From an uncultured Phycisphaerales bacterium (GTDB taxonomy: Bacteria > Planctomycetota > Phycisphaerae > Sedimentisphaerales > Anaerohalosphaeraceae): a stretch of 64,000 nucleotides of DNA. Position 1 is the stretch's first letter. Each line of letters starts with the position of its first letter. A program made the position numbers and the translations under genes. Shown piece by piece: positions 16,415 through 25,116 of the stretch. Under the pieces are notes generated by a model, which made no database searches, was not told where the DNA came from, and worked only from the letters and a program-made list of their open reading frames with translations. The DNA lies in assembly GCA_937868095.1 (NCBI GenBank), contig CALMLO010000041.1, forward strand, positions 62,001 to 126,000, read 5' to 3'.

Positions 16415-17878
16415 CTACTGGGCTATCTCAGGCAGCTGCTGGTGCCAGCAGGTACATCGTTCATACATGCGGGCAATTCGCAAGAGGGTTTGCTCTGTAA
16501 ACGGAGCCGTCACAATCTGGAACCCGATAGGAAGACGGCTGCGGTCCAGCCCGCAGGGGATGCTCGCTGCCGGCACTCCTGCCAGATTCACGGCGATCGT
16601 ATAAATATCTGCCAAATACATTTGAAGCGGATCGGCGGTTTTTTCACCCAGACGAAACGCGGTTGTTGGACTAACCGGCAGCATCAGACAATCCGCCTGC
16701 TCAAATGCCCGAGTAAAATCCTCTCGAATCAGATTCCGCACCTTCAGGGCTTTCAAATAATATGCATCATAATAGCCGCTCGAGAGGGCAAATGTTCCAA
16801 GCATAATTCGCCTTTTGACCTCCGGCCCGAGTGCCTCATCTCTGGATTTGGAGTACACCTCTATATAATCCTGGGCTCGGCTGCTTCGATAGCCGTAATG
16901 AACCCCGTCATATCGTGCCAGATTGCTGGACGCCTCGGCTGTTGCTATTACATAATAGGCGCTGATTGCATAATCAAAATGAGGCATCTGAATCGGAACC
17001 AGCTGAGCACCCTGGGCCTCATAAATCTTCAGGACCTCTGCAATTACCTGCTGGACTTCGATCTGTGCACCTTCCAGCAGGGACTCAACCACAGCTATCC
17101 GAAGCCCCTCGAACGGCTGTTCCAGGTCCGCCGTATAATCGGGAACTGGCGCTATGTCTTCCGAAACACAAGTACTGTCTCGAGAATCGTACCCGGCAAT
17201 CACATTCAGCAAAATCGCGGAGTCCTCCACGGTTTGCGTAATCGGCCCAATCTGATCCAGACTGGAGCCATACGCAACCAACCCATATCGCGAAACACGT
17301 CCATAGGTTGGCTTCAGCCCAACAACACCGCAAAATCCTGCTGGCTGCCGGATAGAACCGCCCGTGTCTGACCCTAAGGCCGCTGCACACATTCGAGCTG
17401 CTACAGCAGCCGCAGACCCTCCGCTGCTGCCCCCCGGCACACGCGAAGTATTCCATGGATTGCAGGTTCTCTTCAGTCCCGAGTTTTCCGTACTTGAGCC
17501 CATGGCAAACTCGTCCATGTTCGTCTTACCGACAATTACCGCATCGGCGGCTTTCAGATTCTCGACTACATGTGCATTGTAAGGACTGTAAAAATGTTCA
17601 AGCATTTTCGATGCGCAGGTTGTAGGCCCAACAGTCATGCACAAATTATCTTTAATCGCCAGCGGCACACCCGCCAAAGGCCCTACCGGCTGCCCCGCAG
17701 CAATCTTCTCATCTACAGACCGGGCCTGTTCATAGGCCGTCTCTTTCAGGAGTGTCAAAAATGCCCCCACTTGCGGCTCAATTTTGTCAATCCGCTCAAA
17801 AAACGCTTTTACCACTTCCTCACTTCGGATTTGGCCGGCGGAAATTTGCTCCTGCAAAGCTCGAACTGTCCATTCCAT
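16415..17878 (-). CDS. gatA: Aspartyl/glutamyl-tRNA amidotransferase subunit A
   Basis: 487 residues of the amidase-signature family. It releases ammonia from glutamine for GatB. The Ser-cisSer-Lys triad is visible: Lys in GVPLAIKDNLC, Ser in SRVPGGSSGGSAAAV and Ser in GSDTGGSIRQPAGFCG. FAMGSSTENSGLKRTCNP and GLKPTYGRVSRYGLVAY complete the family core. It starts three bases after the stop of the esterase gene and is followed at four bases by gatB, so the three are one operon. Confidence 0.96.
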   Translation of the reverse strand: MEWTVRALQEQISAGQIRSEEVVKAFFERIDKIEPQVGAFLTLLKETAYEQARSVDEKIAAGQPVGPLAGVPLAIKDNLCMTVGPTTCASKMLEHFYSPYNAHVVENLKAADAVIVGKTNMDEFAMGSSTENSGLKRTCNPWNTSRVPGGSSGGSAAAVAARMCAAALGSDTGGSIRQPAGFCGVVGLKPTYGRVSRYGLVAYGSSLDQIGPITQTVEDSAILLNVIAGYDSRDSTCVSEDIAPVPDYTADLEQPFEGLRIAVVESLLEGAQIEVQQVIAEVLKIYEAQGAQLVPIQMPHFDYAISAYYVIATAEASSNLARYDGVHYGYRSSRAQDYIEVYSKSRDEALGPEVKRRIMLGTFALSSGYYDAYYLKALKVRNLIREDFTRAFEQADCLMLPVSPTTAFRLGEKTADPLQMYLADIYTIAVNLAGVPAASIPCGLDRSRLPIGFQIVTAPFTEQTLLRIARMYERCTCWHQQLPEIAQ

Positions 17879-17881
17879 GCT

Positions 17882-18628
17882 TCAGTCCTGCTGCCTGCGA
17901 TGCGAAAGAAGCCACTCATACAATTCCGGATTCTCGTAGGTTTGCGTCCATGAGTCATGCTCTGCCTCCGGATACACTGTAAGTTTTGCATGCCCCCCGG
18001 CTCGATTGACTGCCTCTACCATCTTCTCCGACTCAGCCAGCGGCACCACTGGATCCTTGGTTCCATGAAAAGCCCAGACCGGAACCCGCTTTAACGAAGC
18101 AGCCATAAAAGGCCTTCCTCCGCCGCAGATAGGAACAATGGCGGCAAATCGATCGGGAAAAGAGCTGGCAGCAGCCCACGTCCCATAGCCGCCCATGCTT
18201 AATCCTGTCAGATAGACTCGGTTTGGATCGACTTTATAGCATTCTATCATTTCATCGATTAAAGATATGATTTCTCGTGAAAGAACCGGCCACCACTGCC
18301 CTGCTGGACATTGAGGGCTTACAATAATGAAGGGGAAATCCCTGCCTTGTTCAATCAATTTCGCTGGCCCATGTGCTTTAACTTTCTGAAGGTCGCTGCC
18401 GCGTTCCCCAGCTCCGTGAAGAAAGACCATCAGCGGCCAAGAGTCTTTCTGCTCATAATCAGGGGGCAAATACAGCAGATAATCCAGCGTTACTGTCACC
18501 TGCCGCTCTAAATGTTGGGGCTTTTGCCGCTCCGATTTATCCTGTTGATTCAACGTTCTCTTCCCCTCGGCCGCATACAGTCCAACAGCGACTGAAACTG
18601 ACAGCACCAAAAAAATTTTTACCTTCAT
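17882..18628 (-). CDS. Exported alpha/beta-hydrolase (PHB depolymerase/feruloyl-esterase-like)
   Basis: 248 residues with a signal peptide (about 1-20, IFLVLSVSVAVGLYAAEG). The alpha/beta-hydrolase fold shows an oxyanion region PLMVFLHGAGERG (65-77), nucleophile S144 in YLTGLSMGGYGTW, acid Asp in AFHGTKDPVVP and catalytic His in YPEAEHDSW. Proteins of this type are secreted esterases or peptidases. Close architectural relatives in polysaccharide-degrading bacteria act as feruloyl or acetyl-xylan esterases, but the substrate cannot be read here. It sits inside the gatC-gatA-gatB operon, 20 bases after gatC and three before gatA. Confidence 0.82.
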   Translation of the reverse strand: MKVKIFLVLSVSVAVGLYAAEGKRTLNQQDKSERQKPQHLERQVTVTLDYLLYLPPDYEQKDSWPLMVFLHGAGERGSDLQKVKAHGPAKLIEQGRDFPFIIVSPQCPAGQWWPVLSREIISLIDEMIECYKVDPNRVYLTGLSMGGYGTWAAASSFPDRFAAIVPICGGGRPFMAASLKRVPVWAFHGTKDPVVPLAESEKMVEAVNRAGGHAKLTVYPEAEHDSWTQTYENPELYEWLLSHRRQQD

Positions 18629-18648
18629 CTCGTCTTCTCCATTTCAAA

Positions 18649-18957
18649 TCACGCCCCGCCGCCATTTTCGAGGACCTTGGGAACCTTGAAATAACCGTTC
18701 TCAGCATCGGGCGCATTTGCCAATGCCCGCTCCTGAGTAAGAGATGGAAGAACTTCATCACTCCGAAACACATTGCAGATTGGAAGACAATGCGCCAGCG
18801 GTTCAACCTCATCTGTATTCAGTTCATTCAGTTTTTCGATATAATTTACAATAGCCGATAGCTGCATGCTGAATTGAACGATTTCCTGATCGCTCAGCTC
18901 CAGTCGGGCCAACTGGGCGACGCGCCGTACCAACAATTCATCAATCTTTCCTGCCAT
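18649..18957 (-). CDS. gatC: Aspartyl/glutamyl-tRNA amidotransferase subunit C
   Basis: 102 residues, the usual size. A small belt-like subunit that stabilises the GatA-GatB contact. Family pattern: VRRVAQLARLELSDQEI, LSAIVNYIEKLNELNTDEVEP and near the end ENGYFKVPKVLE. The ATG follows AGAAGGAT at good spacing. First gene of the gatC-esterase-gatA-gatB operon with a promoter candidate about 30 bases upstream. Confidence 0.93.
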   Translation of the reverse strand: MAGKIDELLVRRVAQLARLELSDQEIVQFSMQLSAIVNYIEKLNELNTDEVEPLAHCLPICNVFRSDEVLPSLTQERALANAPDAENGYFKVPKVLENGGGA

Positions 18958-18985
18958 ATCCTTCTATCCCCTATAATCGATGACA

Positions 18986-19014
18986 GTTATAGCAAACGAC
19001 TCGGCCTGAAGCAA
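18986..19014 (-). promoter_or_regulatory. Predicted promoter of the gatC operon
   Basis: Minus strand: -35 TTGCTT (19014-19009), 17-base spacer, -10 TATAAC (18991-18986). The same -35 hexamer with 17-base spacing is found before the tRNA gene at 19236-19264. Confidence 0.4.
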
Positions 19015-19144
19015 TTGAAAAATCATAAAAGAGACTCTTCGTGTCCCGATTTTTTGTTGAATCTTTCTTGTGCAGACCCTTTTTCAGAGACAAAATATCT
19101 TCGGAAAAACAAAACAATTAGGGGCTGACAATGAAGAAAACGAC

Positions 19145-19215
19145 TGGAGCTGGCGGGAATCGAACCCGCATCCCCGCGATGCGACCGCGGTGTACTCCCA
19201 TTATACGACAGCCCC
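19145..19215 (-). tRNA. tRNA-Ala (anticodon CGC)
   Basis: A 71-nt cloverleaf on the minus strand. Acceptor GGGGCTG pairs with CAGCTCC and contains the G3:U70 wobble that identifies alanine tRNAs, with discriminator A73. D arm GTAT/GTAC, anticodon stem CCGCG/CGCGG with loop GTCGCAT (anticodon CGC), a 4-nt variable loop, and T arm GCGGG-TTCGATT-CCCGC. The 3' CCA is not encoded. It reads GCG codons. Confidence 0.95.
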
Positions 19216-19235
19216 GCCCAAAAACTCAGATGTGC

Positions 19236-19264
19236 AATATACATTCGCTGCTCTCAAAAAGCAA
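19236..19264 (-). promoter_or_regulatory. Predicted promoter of the tRNA-Ala gene
   Basis: Minus strand: -35 TTGCTT (19264-19259), 17-base spacer, -10 TATATT (19241-19236). Transcription would begin about 13 bases before the mature tRNA. Confidence 0.4.
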
Positions 19265-19280
19265 CGAATTTTCTCTGGAA

Positions 19281-19793
19281 TTAAAAACTCCACTTATTAA
19301 AAGAGGCAATCTGATTTATCGGCAAACGGTCTGTATGTTTCGGTTCATCTGCCGGATAGCCGAGAGTCAGCAATTCTACAACAATCACTTCGGCGGGAAT
19401 ATGAAGAATCTGCCGAACTTTCTGCGGACTAAAAGAGCCAATCCAGCAGGCTGCCAGCCCCAAACTGACTGCTTCCAAAACCATATGTTCCAAAGCAATC
19501 GAAACATCTATCGGCGCAACCGGCTGGCCGCAACCCATCACATAATTGCTCACAGAGCAAGCCGCAATCACAACAGGGGCTTGACCTATAAAGGGTTGTT
19601 TGCAGGCCATCGCAGCCAGCTCCTTCCGCTTCTGTTCATCCGTCACTACCACAAACCGCCAGTCCTGCAGATTGCGGGCAGACGGAGCCAGCCGGGCCGC
19701 TTCCAAAATCTGCTCCAGTTTTTCTTTTTCCACTGGGTTTGAGCGATAAGCTCTACATGAATAACGCTCACGAATTGCCTTCATTACTTCCAT
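19281..19793 (-). CDS. Nitroreductase-family FMN oxidoreductase
   Basis: 170 residues. The FMN-binding pattern of the nitroreductase fold is present: RERYSCRAYRSNPVEKEKL at the N-terminus, APSARNLQDWRFVVVTD contacting flavin, and GLAACWIGSFSPQKVRQIL near the C-terminus. The MGCGQPVAPIDVSIALEHMVLEA segment is also characteristic. Cytosolic, probably a homodimer using NAD(P)H; the natural substrate is unknown. The ATG is preceded by GGGAG at about eight bases. It is divergent from the WecA-like gene and 78 bases from the tRNA. Confidence 0.88.
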   Translation of the reverse strand: MEVMKAIRERYSCRAYRSNPVEKEKLEQILEAARLAPSARNLQDWRFVVVTDEQKRKELAAMACKQPFIGQAPVVIAACSVSNYVMGCGQPVAPIDVSIALEHMVLEAVSLGLAACWIGSFSPQKVRQILHIPAEVIVVELLTLGYPADEPKHTDRLPINQIASFNKWSF

Positions 19794-19948
19794 ACTTTTA
19801 CTCCCTTCTTTGAGTATAAATTATAATTATAGCAGACAGATGCTGTCTTGAAAAGCCGGCAAATCTAAAATCTATTATAGACAATTTTTTTCTTAAACAA
19901 TAGGCCTTGATAAAGTATCCTGTAAGTTTACCATCAGAAAAGGACAAG

Positions 19949-21064
19949 ATGAAGTTGTTTTTACTCTTAGGATTGTTCTTGGCTGCAGCGGCCTTTGTTC
20001 TGTCCGCCGGCTTAACTGCGCTGATGCGGCGGCTGGCAATTCGCATCGGTTTTGCGGCTCGTCCACGGATAGACCGCTACAATCAATCGGTTGTTGCTCT
20101 TGGCGGCGGCATTGCTATCTTCTGGACCTTGCTGCTTCTGCTTGCTGCTGTTCTGACAGCAGCCCAATTCGGCTCCTCTCAAATCAGCCGTCTTTGGCCG
20201 ACCCTCGAACCCTATTTAGAAGGGATAATTGCAAAACGCAGCGATTTAATACTGGTACTCGGTTGTGCATTTGTTCTCCATGCAGTTGGGTTATGGGATG
20301 ATAAAAAACGGCTCGGTCCCATGTTCAAACTTGCCGTACAAATTCTTACAGCAGCGGTGGCCGCAGCAGCGGCAGATATCCGGCTGGAGTTTTTTATCTA
20401 CAACAAACTCATTACAACAATTTTGTCTGTTCTGTGGATCGTTATCCTCACCAATGCCTTCAATTTTTTAGACAATATGGATGGTGTTTCTGCGGGAATA
20501 GCCGCGATTGTCTCTGCTGTTCTGCTTACAGCGGCTATCCGGAGCGGTCAGGTTTTTATTGGCGGATTGGCTGTGCTTTTGCTTGGAACCTTGCTTGGAT
20601 TTCTGGTGTTCAACTTTCCCCCTGCCAAAATCTTTATGGGGGATGCCGGCTCATTAGTTGTCGGATTCTTTGTCGCCGTCCTTACCCTGAGAACTACCTA
20701 TTACATCCCCGCCCTCGGAATCCCTCTCAGTGCGGTTTTTATGCCGGTAGTCGTTATGGCCGTTCCGCTTTATGATTTGACCAGCGTGGTGTTCCTGCGG
20801 ATTCGTCAAGGGAAAAGCCCCTTCATTGGGGATACCCAGCATTTCTCTCATCGCCTCAGCCGAAGAGGACTTACGGACAGACAGGTGGCTTTGACTCTTT
20901 ATCTGGCAACCCTCTGCACATCCATAGGGGCCATCATTTTGCAGAAAACAGATTTAGTCGGAGCCTTGCTTGTTTTCCTCCAGACGCTGATGGTACTCGG
21001 CATTATTGCTGTTCTCGAGTCCAGCGGTCGTTTAAATTCGACCTCTCCTGCCGAATCAAAATGA
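19949..21064 (+). CDS. Undecaprenyl-phosphate sugar-1-phosphate transferase (WecA/MraY family)
   Basis: 371 residues with about ten transmembrane segments. It transfers a sugar-1-phosphate, probably GlcNAc-1-P, to undecaprenyl phosphate on the inner membrane, the first step of a surface glycan. Catalytic signatures are LWDDKKRLGPMFK, FLDNMDGVSAGIA (the NxxDG motif), PAKIFMGDAGSLV and the cytosolic HFSHRLSRRGL loop. The start at ATG 19949 follows AAAGGA; the frame opens at 19907 but that codon is TTG without a site. It overlaps the next gene by four bases (ATGA). Confidence 0.9.
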   Translation: MKLFLLLGLFLAAAAFVLSAGLTALMRRLAIRIGFAARPRIDRYNQSVVALGGGIAIFWTLLLLLAAVLTAAQFGSSQISRLWPTLEPYLEGIIAKRSDLILVLGCAFVLHAVGLWDDKKRLGPMFKLAVQILTAAVAAAAADIRLEFFIYNKLITTILSVLWIVILTNAFNFLDNMDGVSAGIAAIVSAVLLTAAIRSGQVFIGGLAVLLLGTLLGFLVFNFPPAKIFMGDAGSLVVGFFVAVLTLRTTYYIPALGIPLSAVFMPVVVMAVPLYDLTSVVFLRIRQGKSPFIGDTQHFSHRLSRRGLTDRQVALTLYLATLCTSIGAIILQKTDLVGALLVFLQTLMVLGIIAVLESSGRLNSTSPAESK

Positions 21065-23373
21065 AAGCGAGTTTATCCATCTCTGAAACAAGGCATCATA
21101 ATATCCTTCTTATTGGGGAGAATGCTGTCTTGCTTCTGATTTTAGGAATACTCGTTCTGCGGTCTGTCTTTATCGAGGTTACCTATCCGGCTCCTCCGAA
21201 TCCTTCACTTCTGCTTCCGCCGCCGGTTCTCAGTCTTCTGCTTTCTTTTCTTCTCATTGCTGCTTTTTCTTTGTGGCAGGCAAGCCGTCTCTTCCGGCCG
21301 CCGCCGCAGTCCATCTGCGGCCGCCTAATTCTGTGGGCAAGCATCTTTATTTTATTAGGGCTTTTGTCCGCCCTCAACGCTTCGAACAAGCGGGATGCAC
21401 TAACAGATCTGACAACATTGGCAGCTCCGCTGCTGATTGCCGGAATGTCTGCTGAACTCTTCCGAAAACCGGACCGCATCATCCTTTTCCTGTGGGTTTT
21501 GGCTGCCCTTGGAATTACCGCAGTCTATCAATGTCGAGAACAGGCCCTTACAGACAACGAGGCGGTTCTGCAAAATTATGAACAAAATCCGCAAAAAGTT
21601 TTGGACGAATTAGGGATTGAACCCGGGACACTCCAACACTGGCAATTTGAACATCGTCTTCACTCCAAAGATATTCGGGGGTTTCTGACTACCAGCAATT
21701 CAACTGGTTCCTTTCTCCTTTTAAGTTTGTTCGGCTGTTTGGGACTTCTGGTCTATGCGTTTCGAAACAGCCCTTCTCAGAATCGAAGCGTTCAGATTGT
21801 CCTTTATTTTTCAGCCGCTGTGATTGTTGGCTACGGCCTGCTCCTCTGCCGAAGCCGAGGAGCTCTGACTGCCGGAAGTTTCTGTCTGGCCGGCTGGGCC
21901 GTCTGTGTTTGGCAGGGAAAACGGCTTTGGCCTTATCGAAAGATTCTGGCCGCCCTGGGGCTGCTGTCTGCGGCTGCAATCATTGCTGCTGCCGCCGCGT
22001 ATGGGATTCGACACGGTCGGCTGCCGGGCCCGAATGCCATGCTTGTTCGCTGGCAATATTGGGTCAGTACCATTCAAATGATAGCCGACCATCCGCTGCT
22101 GGGGGTTGGAGGCGGCAATTTTTCAATTTGGTACCCCTTTTACAAGATTCCGGCAGCTCCAGAACTGATACGCGATCCGCACAACTTTTTTCTTTCATTA
22201 GCTGCTCAGTACGGCCTTCCAGCCGCTTTGGTCTTTACGGTCATTCTGCTCCTGCCGCTGAGAACCGCTTTGCAGTCTGAATCGTTTCAGCCCGAATATC
22301 CCAAAGCGGAAGGACCTTCAACACCATCAGGGCTTCTTCTTTTAGCGGTCTGCGCAATGACACTTTTGCTGATTCGTCCATGGATCTCAGAAAGACCGGC
22401 AGCGGAAACGGACCCGCTTGCAAACGGGGCTTTTTATATCGTGGCCTATCTGGCTCCGGCAGGAGTTATGCTCTTGGCCTTGGGGCTTTTTGTTCTGGCA
22501 GGGCGAGAACCGACAGATTGGCAAATCCTGCGGGAGTCACTCCTGCCGGCATTAGGATGGGCGGTTTTGGCCGTGCTGATTCATAATCTGATTGATTTTG
22601 CAATTTTCGAAACAGCGGTTTTGACCGCTCTCGCACTCTGTCTGGGAACCCTCTGGGCATTTGTATGTCCCCATCGGCCATGCCGTCCGATTGCCCCGTC
22701 TTTCCGTTGGATTGCCTTCTTTTGTCTCCTTGCCGTTTTTGCCGGATTCTCGTATTTTATAGTATTTCTTCCTTTCCGCGCAGGGCTTGCCATTCAGCAG
22801 GCCTTCCGCCGTCCTGCTGAGAGTATTCATCTGCTCCGCTTGGCTGAAGAAAAAGATCCCCTCTCGCCGCAGCCGGCATGGTACCTCGGTCAGATGCTGC
22901 TTCAGCAGGCCCAGCAAAAAAGAAATGTTGATAAAACTTTATTCGAGGAAGCGGAAAAGGCCTTTAAACGGGCTTTAACACGAAATCCGGATGATTACCG
23001 GCTGATGGAAGCCCTGGGCGATCTGTTCATCATCCGGGCTGAAACGGAAGACTCAGATATCGTACGGCAGGAATTTCTGAAAGCAGGATTTTGCTGGTTT
23101 CAGAAGGCATGGCGCCGTTTCCCCGGCTGTGACCGGCTGGCTTACAAGCTCGGCATGGCGGCTGAACAAATGAATCAAATCGAAGAAGCCGTCCGGTGGT
23201 ACTCGCTGGCCGTAGAAATAGAAGAGGCCTATCGCAAACAGTTTGAACACATGTACCCCAATTACCCCATGTTCAGCCGGCTGGGAGAAAAACGCTACCA
23301 ATATGCGCGGGATTTCCTTGAATCTCGCACCGAAAACCGCCTTAAAAAAGAAACGAATTCACTTTCTCCTTAA
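21061..23373 (+). CDS. O-antigen polymerase/ligase-like membrane protein with C-terminal TPRs
   Basis: 770 residues. Roughly ten to twelve membrane segments over residues 15-590, containing the Wzy/WaaL pattern LVRWQYWVSTIQMIADHPLLG, GVGGGNFSIWYP and the conserved His in RDPHNFFLSLAAQYG. From about 590 onward a soluble domain has TPR-like helices (AFRRPAESIHLLRLAEEKDP, AEKAFKRALTRNPDDYRLME). The protein probably polymerises or ligates lipid-linked glycan at the periplasmic face. The start overlaps the stop of the WecA-like gene, so both enzymes are made together for one glycan. Polymerase versus ligase cannot be decided from sequence. Confidence 0.82.
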   Translation: MKASLSISETRHHNILLIGENAVLLLILGILVLRSVFIEVTYPAPPNPSLLLPPPVLSLLLSFLLIAAFSLWQASRLFRPPPQSICGRLILWASIFILLGLLSALNASNKRDALTDLTTLAAPLLIAGMSAELFRKPDRIILFLWVLAALGITAVYQCREQALTDNEAVLQNYEQNPQKVLDELGIEPGTLQHWQFEHRLHSKDIRGFLTTSNSTGSFLLLSLFGCLGLLVYAFRNSPSQNRSVQIVLYFSAAVIVGYGLLLCRSRGALTAGSFCLAGWAVCVWQGKRLWPYRKILAALGLLSAAAIIAAAAAYGIRHGRLPGPNAMLVRWQYWVSTIQMIADHPLLGVGGGNFSIWYPFYKIPAAPELIRDPHNFFLSLAAQYGLPAALVFTVILLLPLRTALQSESFQPEYPKAEGPSTPSGLLLLAVCAMTLLLIRPWISERPAAETDPLANGAFYIVAYLAPAGVMLLALGLFVLAGREPTDWQILRESLLPALGWAVLAVLIHNLIDFAIFETAVLTALALCLGTLWAFVCPHRPCRPIAPSFRWIAFFCLLAVFAGFSYFIVFLPFRAGLAIQQAFRRPAESIHLLRLAEEKDPLSPQPAWYLGQMLLQQAQQKRNVDKTLFEEAEKAFKRALTRNPDDYRLMEALGDLFIIRAETEDSDIVRQEFLKAGFCWFQKAWRRFPGCDRLAYKLGMAAEQMNQIEEAVRWYSLAVEIEEAYRKQFEHMYPNYPMFSRLGEKRYQYARDFLESRTENRLKKETNSLSP

Positions 23374-23386
23374 ACCAACCTGAATT

Positions 23387-24139
23387 CTATGCCCCAATCC
23401 GGGCTAGAATGGTGTCCGGAATATCAAAGTTGGCATAGACATTCTGGACATCGTCATGGTCCTCAAAGTCTTCCATTAAATTGAGAATCTTTCGGGCTGT
23501 TTCCTCATCCGCAACCTTCACATTGCTTTGAGGAACCATAGCGATTTCAGCGGAAGACAAGGGTATCTTCTGTGCCTCCAGGGCCTTCTTAAGCGATTCG
23601 AAGACCGACGGCTGACAGGTAATTTCGTACAGCTGACCGGTATTCTGCAAATCTTCCGCCCCTGCCGATAAGGCTATTTCAAGCAAATCATCTTCTCCGA
23701 TTGCCTTGGCATCTACCGTAATCAGTCCTTTTTTGGAAAACATCCAGCTGACACAGCCGCTGGCTCCTAATGAACCGCCTCGCTTTTCAAAAATCTTTTT
23801 GATCTCAGGTCCAGTTCGATTTCGATTGTCAGTCAACCCCTCCACCATTACAGCAATCCCTCCGGGGGCATATCCTTCATACAGTACTTCCTCATAATGC
23901 ACACCGCCCAGCTCGCCGGTGCCCTTCTTGATTGCCTTTTCAATTGTATCCTTAGGCATATTGGCGGCTTTCGCCTTGTCAATGGCATAACGAAGCGCCA
24001 GATTGGCTTCCGGATCCCCTCCGCCATTCTTGGCCGCTACAATGATCATTCTGGAAATTTTGCTCCAGAGTTTTCCCCGCTTGGCATCATTGGCTGCCTT
24101 TTTATACTTGATACCCGCCCAGTGTGAATGTCCTGACAT
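23387..24139 (-). CDS. yebC: YebC/PmpR-family transcription/translation factor
   Basis: 250 residues, the family's normal length. Start MSGHSHWAGIKYKKAANDAKRGK is diagnostic, followed by GGDPEANLALRYAIDKAKAANMPKDTI and YEGYAPGGIAVMVEGLTDNRNRT. Relatives bind DNA or the ribosome; recent work links some members to relief of stalling at proline runs. It converges with the polymerase/ligase gene (13-base gap) and starts 41 bases after hisG. Confidence 0.95.
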   Translation of the reverse strand: MSGHSHWAGIKYKKAANDAKRGKLWSKISRMIIVAAKNGGGDPEANLALRYAIDKAKAANMPKDTIEKAIKKGTGELGGVHYEEVLYEGYAPGGIAVMVEGLTDNRNRTGPEIKKIFEKRGGSLGASGCVSWMFSKKGLITVDAKAIGEDDLLEIALSAGAEDLQNTGQLYEITCQPSVFESLKKALEAQKIPLSSAEIAMVPQSNVKVADEETARKILNLMEDFEDHDDVQNVYANFDIPDTILARIGA

Positions 24140-24180
24140 ATGTGTCTTCCTGTTTTGAACGTTGGTTCTTTTGAGACAAC

Positions 24181-25116
24181 TTAATGAATCACTTTTTTGA
24201 GCGAATAGGTAATAATGCCCGAAGCACCGGCCCGCTTCAAACGCGGAATCAAATCGCGTTCGACTTTCTCATCGACTACAATTTCTACAGCCGAATACTC
24301 CGAATCCGCCAGCGGTGACACAGTAGGACTCTTTTCAGCAGGCAGAATCTGAAGCACTGTCGGCAAATCCTTTTTGGAAACGTTCATTTTCACTCCGACC
24401 AGGGTTTTAGCATCGATTGCTGCTTTTAAAAGAATCGCCAGACTTTCAATTTTCTGCCGCTTGAACGGGTTTTTCCATGCCTGCTGATTTGCAATGAAAC
24501 GTGTAGTAGAAATGAGGACGGTATCGATGATGCGCAGATTATTAGCTCGCAGGGAGGAACCTGTTTCCGTCAGCTCCACAATAGCGTCAACCAGTCTGGC
24601 CTTCACCTCTGTTGCCCCCCAGCTGAACTCCACTTTGACGCCGATCTTCTTGCGTCGGAAATACCGCTTTGTCACGCCGACCAGCTCTGTAGCAACAATC
24701 CCCCCTTCCAGGTCTTCGGGCTTTTGAACCGCCGACTCATTGGGGACCGCCAAAACCCATCGTGCCGGACTGGAAGTGGCCTTGCTGTACTCAAGTGGAC
24801 AGACCTCATGGACATTGGAATTGTTTTCCATAATCCAGTCGTACCCTGTAAAACCGGCATCCAGCACACCGGCTTCCACATAACGGCTTATCTCCTGGGC
24901 TCGCAGCAAAATCAGCTGAATTTGAGGGTCATCAATCTGCGGGAAATAACTCCGATCGGCTCCGGTTACTGAAAAACCGGCTCGTGCAAATAAATCCACA
25001 GTGGCATTTTGAAGGCTGCCCTTTGGAATCCCCAACTTCAATATAGAAGCGGAAGAGCGGCTGCCTTCATTTGTTTTTTTTTCTGCAAAAGCCTGCTCTG
25101 TTTTCTTTGGACTCAT
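24181..25116 (-). CDS. hisG: ATP phosphoribosyltransferase, long form
   Basis: 311 residues. First step of histidine synthesis, ATP + PRPP to phosphoribosyl-ATP. Motifs: LGIPKGSLQNATVDLFARAG, LDAGFTGYDWIMEN, VATELVGVTKRYF and the PRPP loop DAIVELTETGSSLRAN. The C-terminal 80 residues (LVGVKMNVSKKDLPTVLQIL to RAGASGIITYSLKKVIH) form the ACT-like histidine-feedback domain, so it is the HisZ-independent form. The N-terminal 24 residues (MSPKKTEQAFAEKKTNEGSR) are an unusual extension, but the ATG overlaps the preceding stop as ATGA, which supports it. No other his genes are in the window. Confidence 0.93.
   Translation of the reverse strand: MSPKKTEQAFAEKKTNEGSRSSASILKLGIPKGSLQNATVDLFARAGFSVTGADRSYFPQIDDPQIQLILLRAQEISRYVEAGVLDAGFTGYDWIMENNSNVHEVCPLEYSKATSSPARWVLAVPNESAVQKPEDLEGGIVATELVGVTKRYFRRKKIGVKVEFSWGATEVKARLVDAIVELTETGSSLRANNLRIIDTVLISTTRFIANQQAWKNPFKRQKIESLAILLKAAIDAKTLVGVKMNVSKKDLPTVLQILPAEKSPTVSPLADSEYSAVEIVVDEKVERDLIPRLKRAGASGIITYSLKKVIH

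Noticed and set aside
14953..17371. Frames of about 300 codons on the plus strand opposite gatB and gatA
   Set aside because: Shadows of conserved genes, no domain, low-quality composition rich in Arg, Cys and His.
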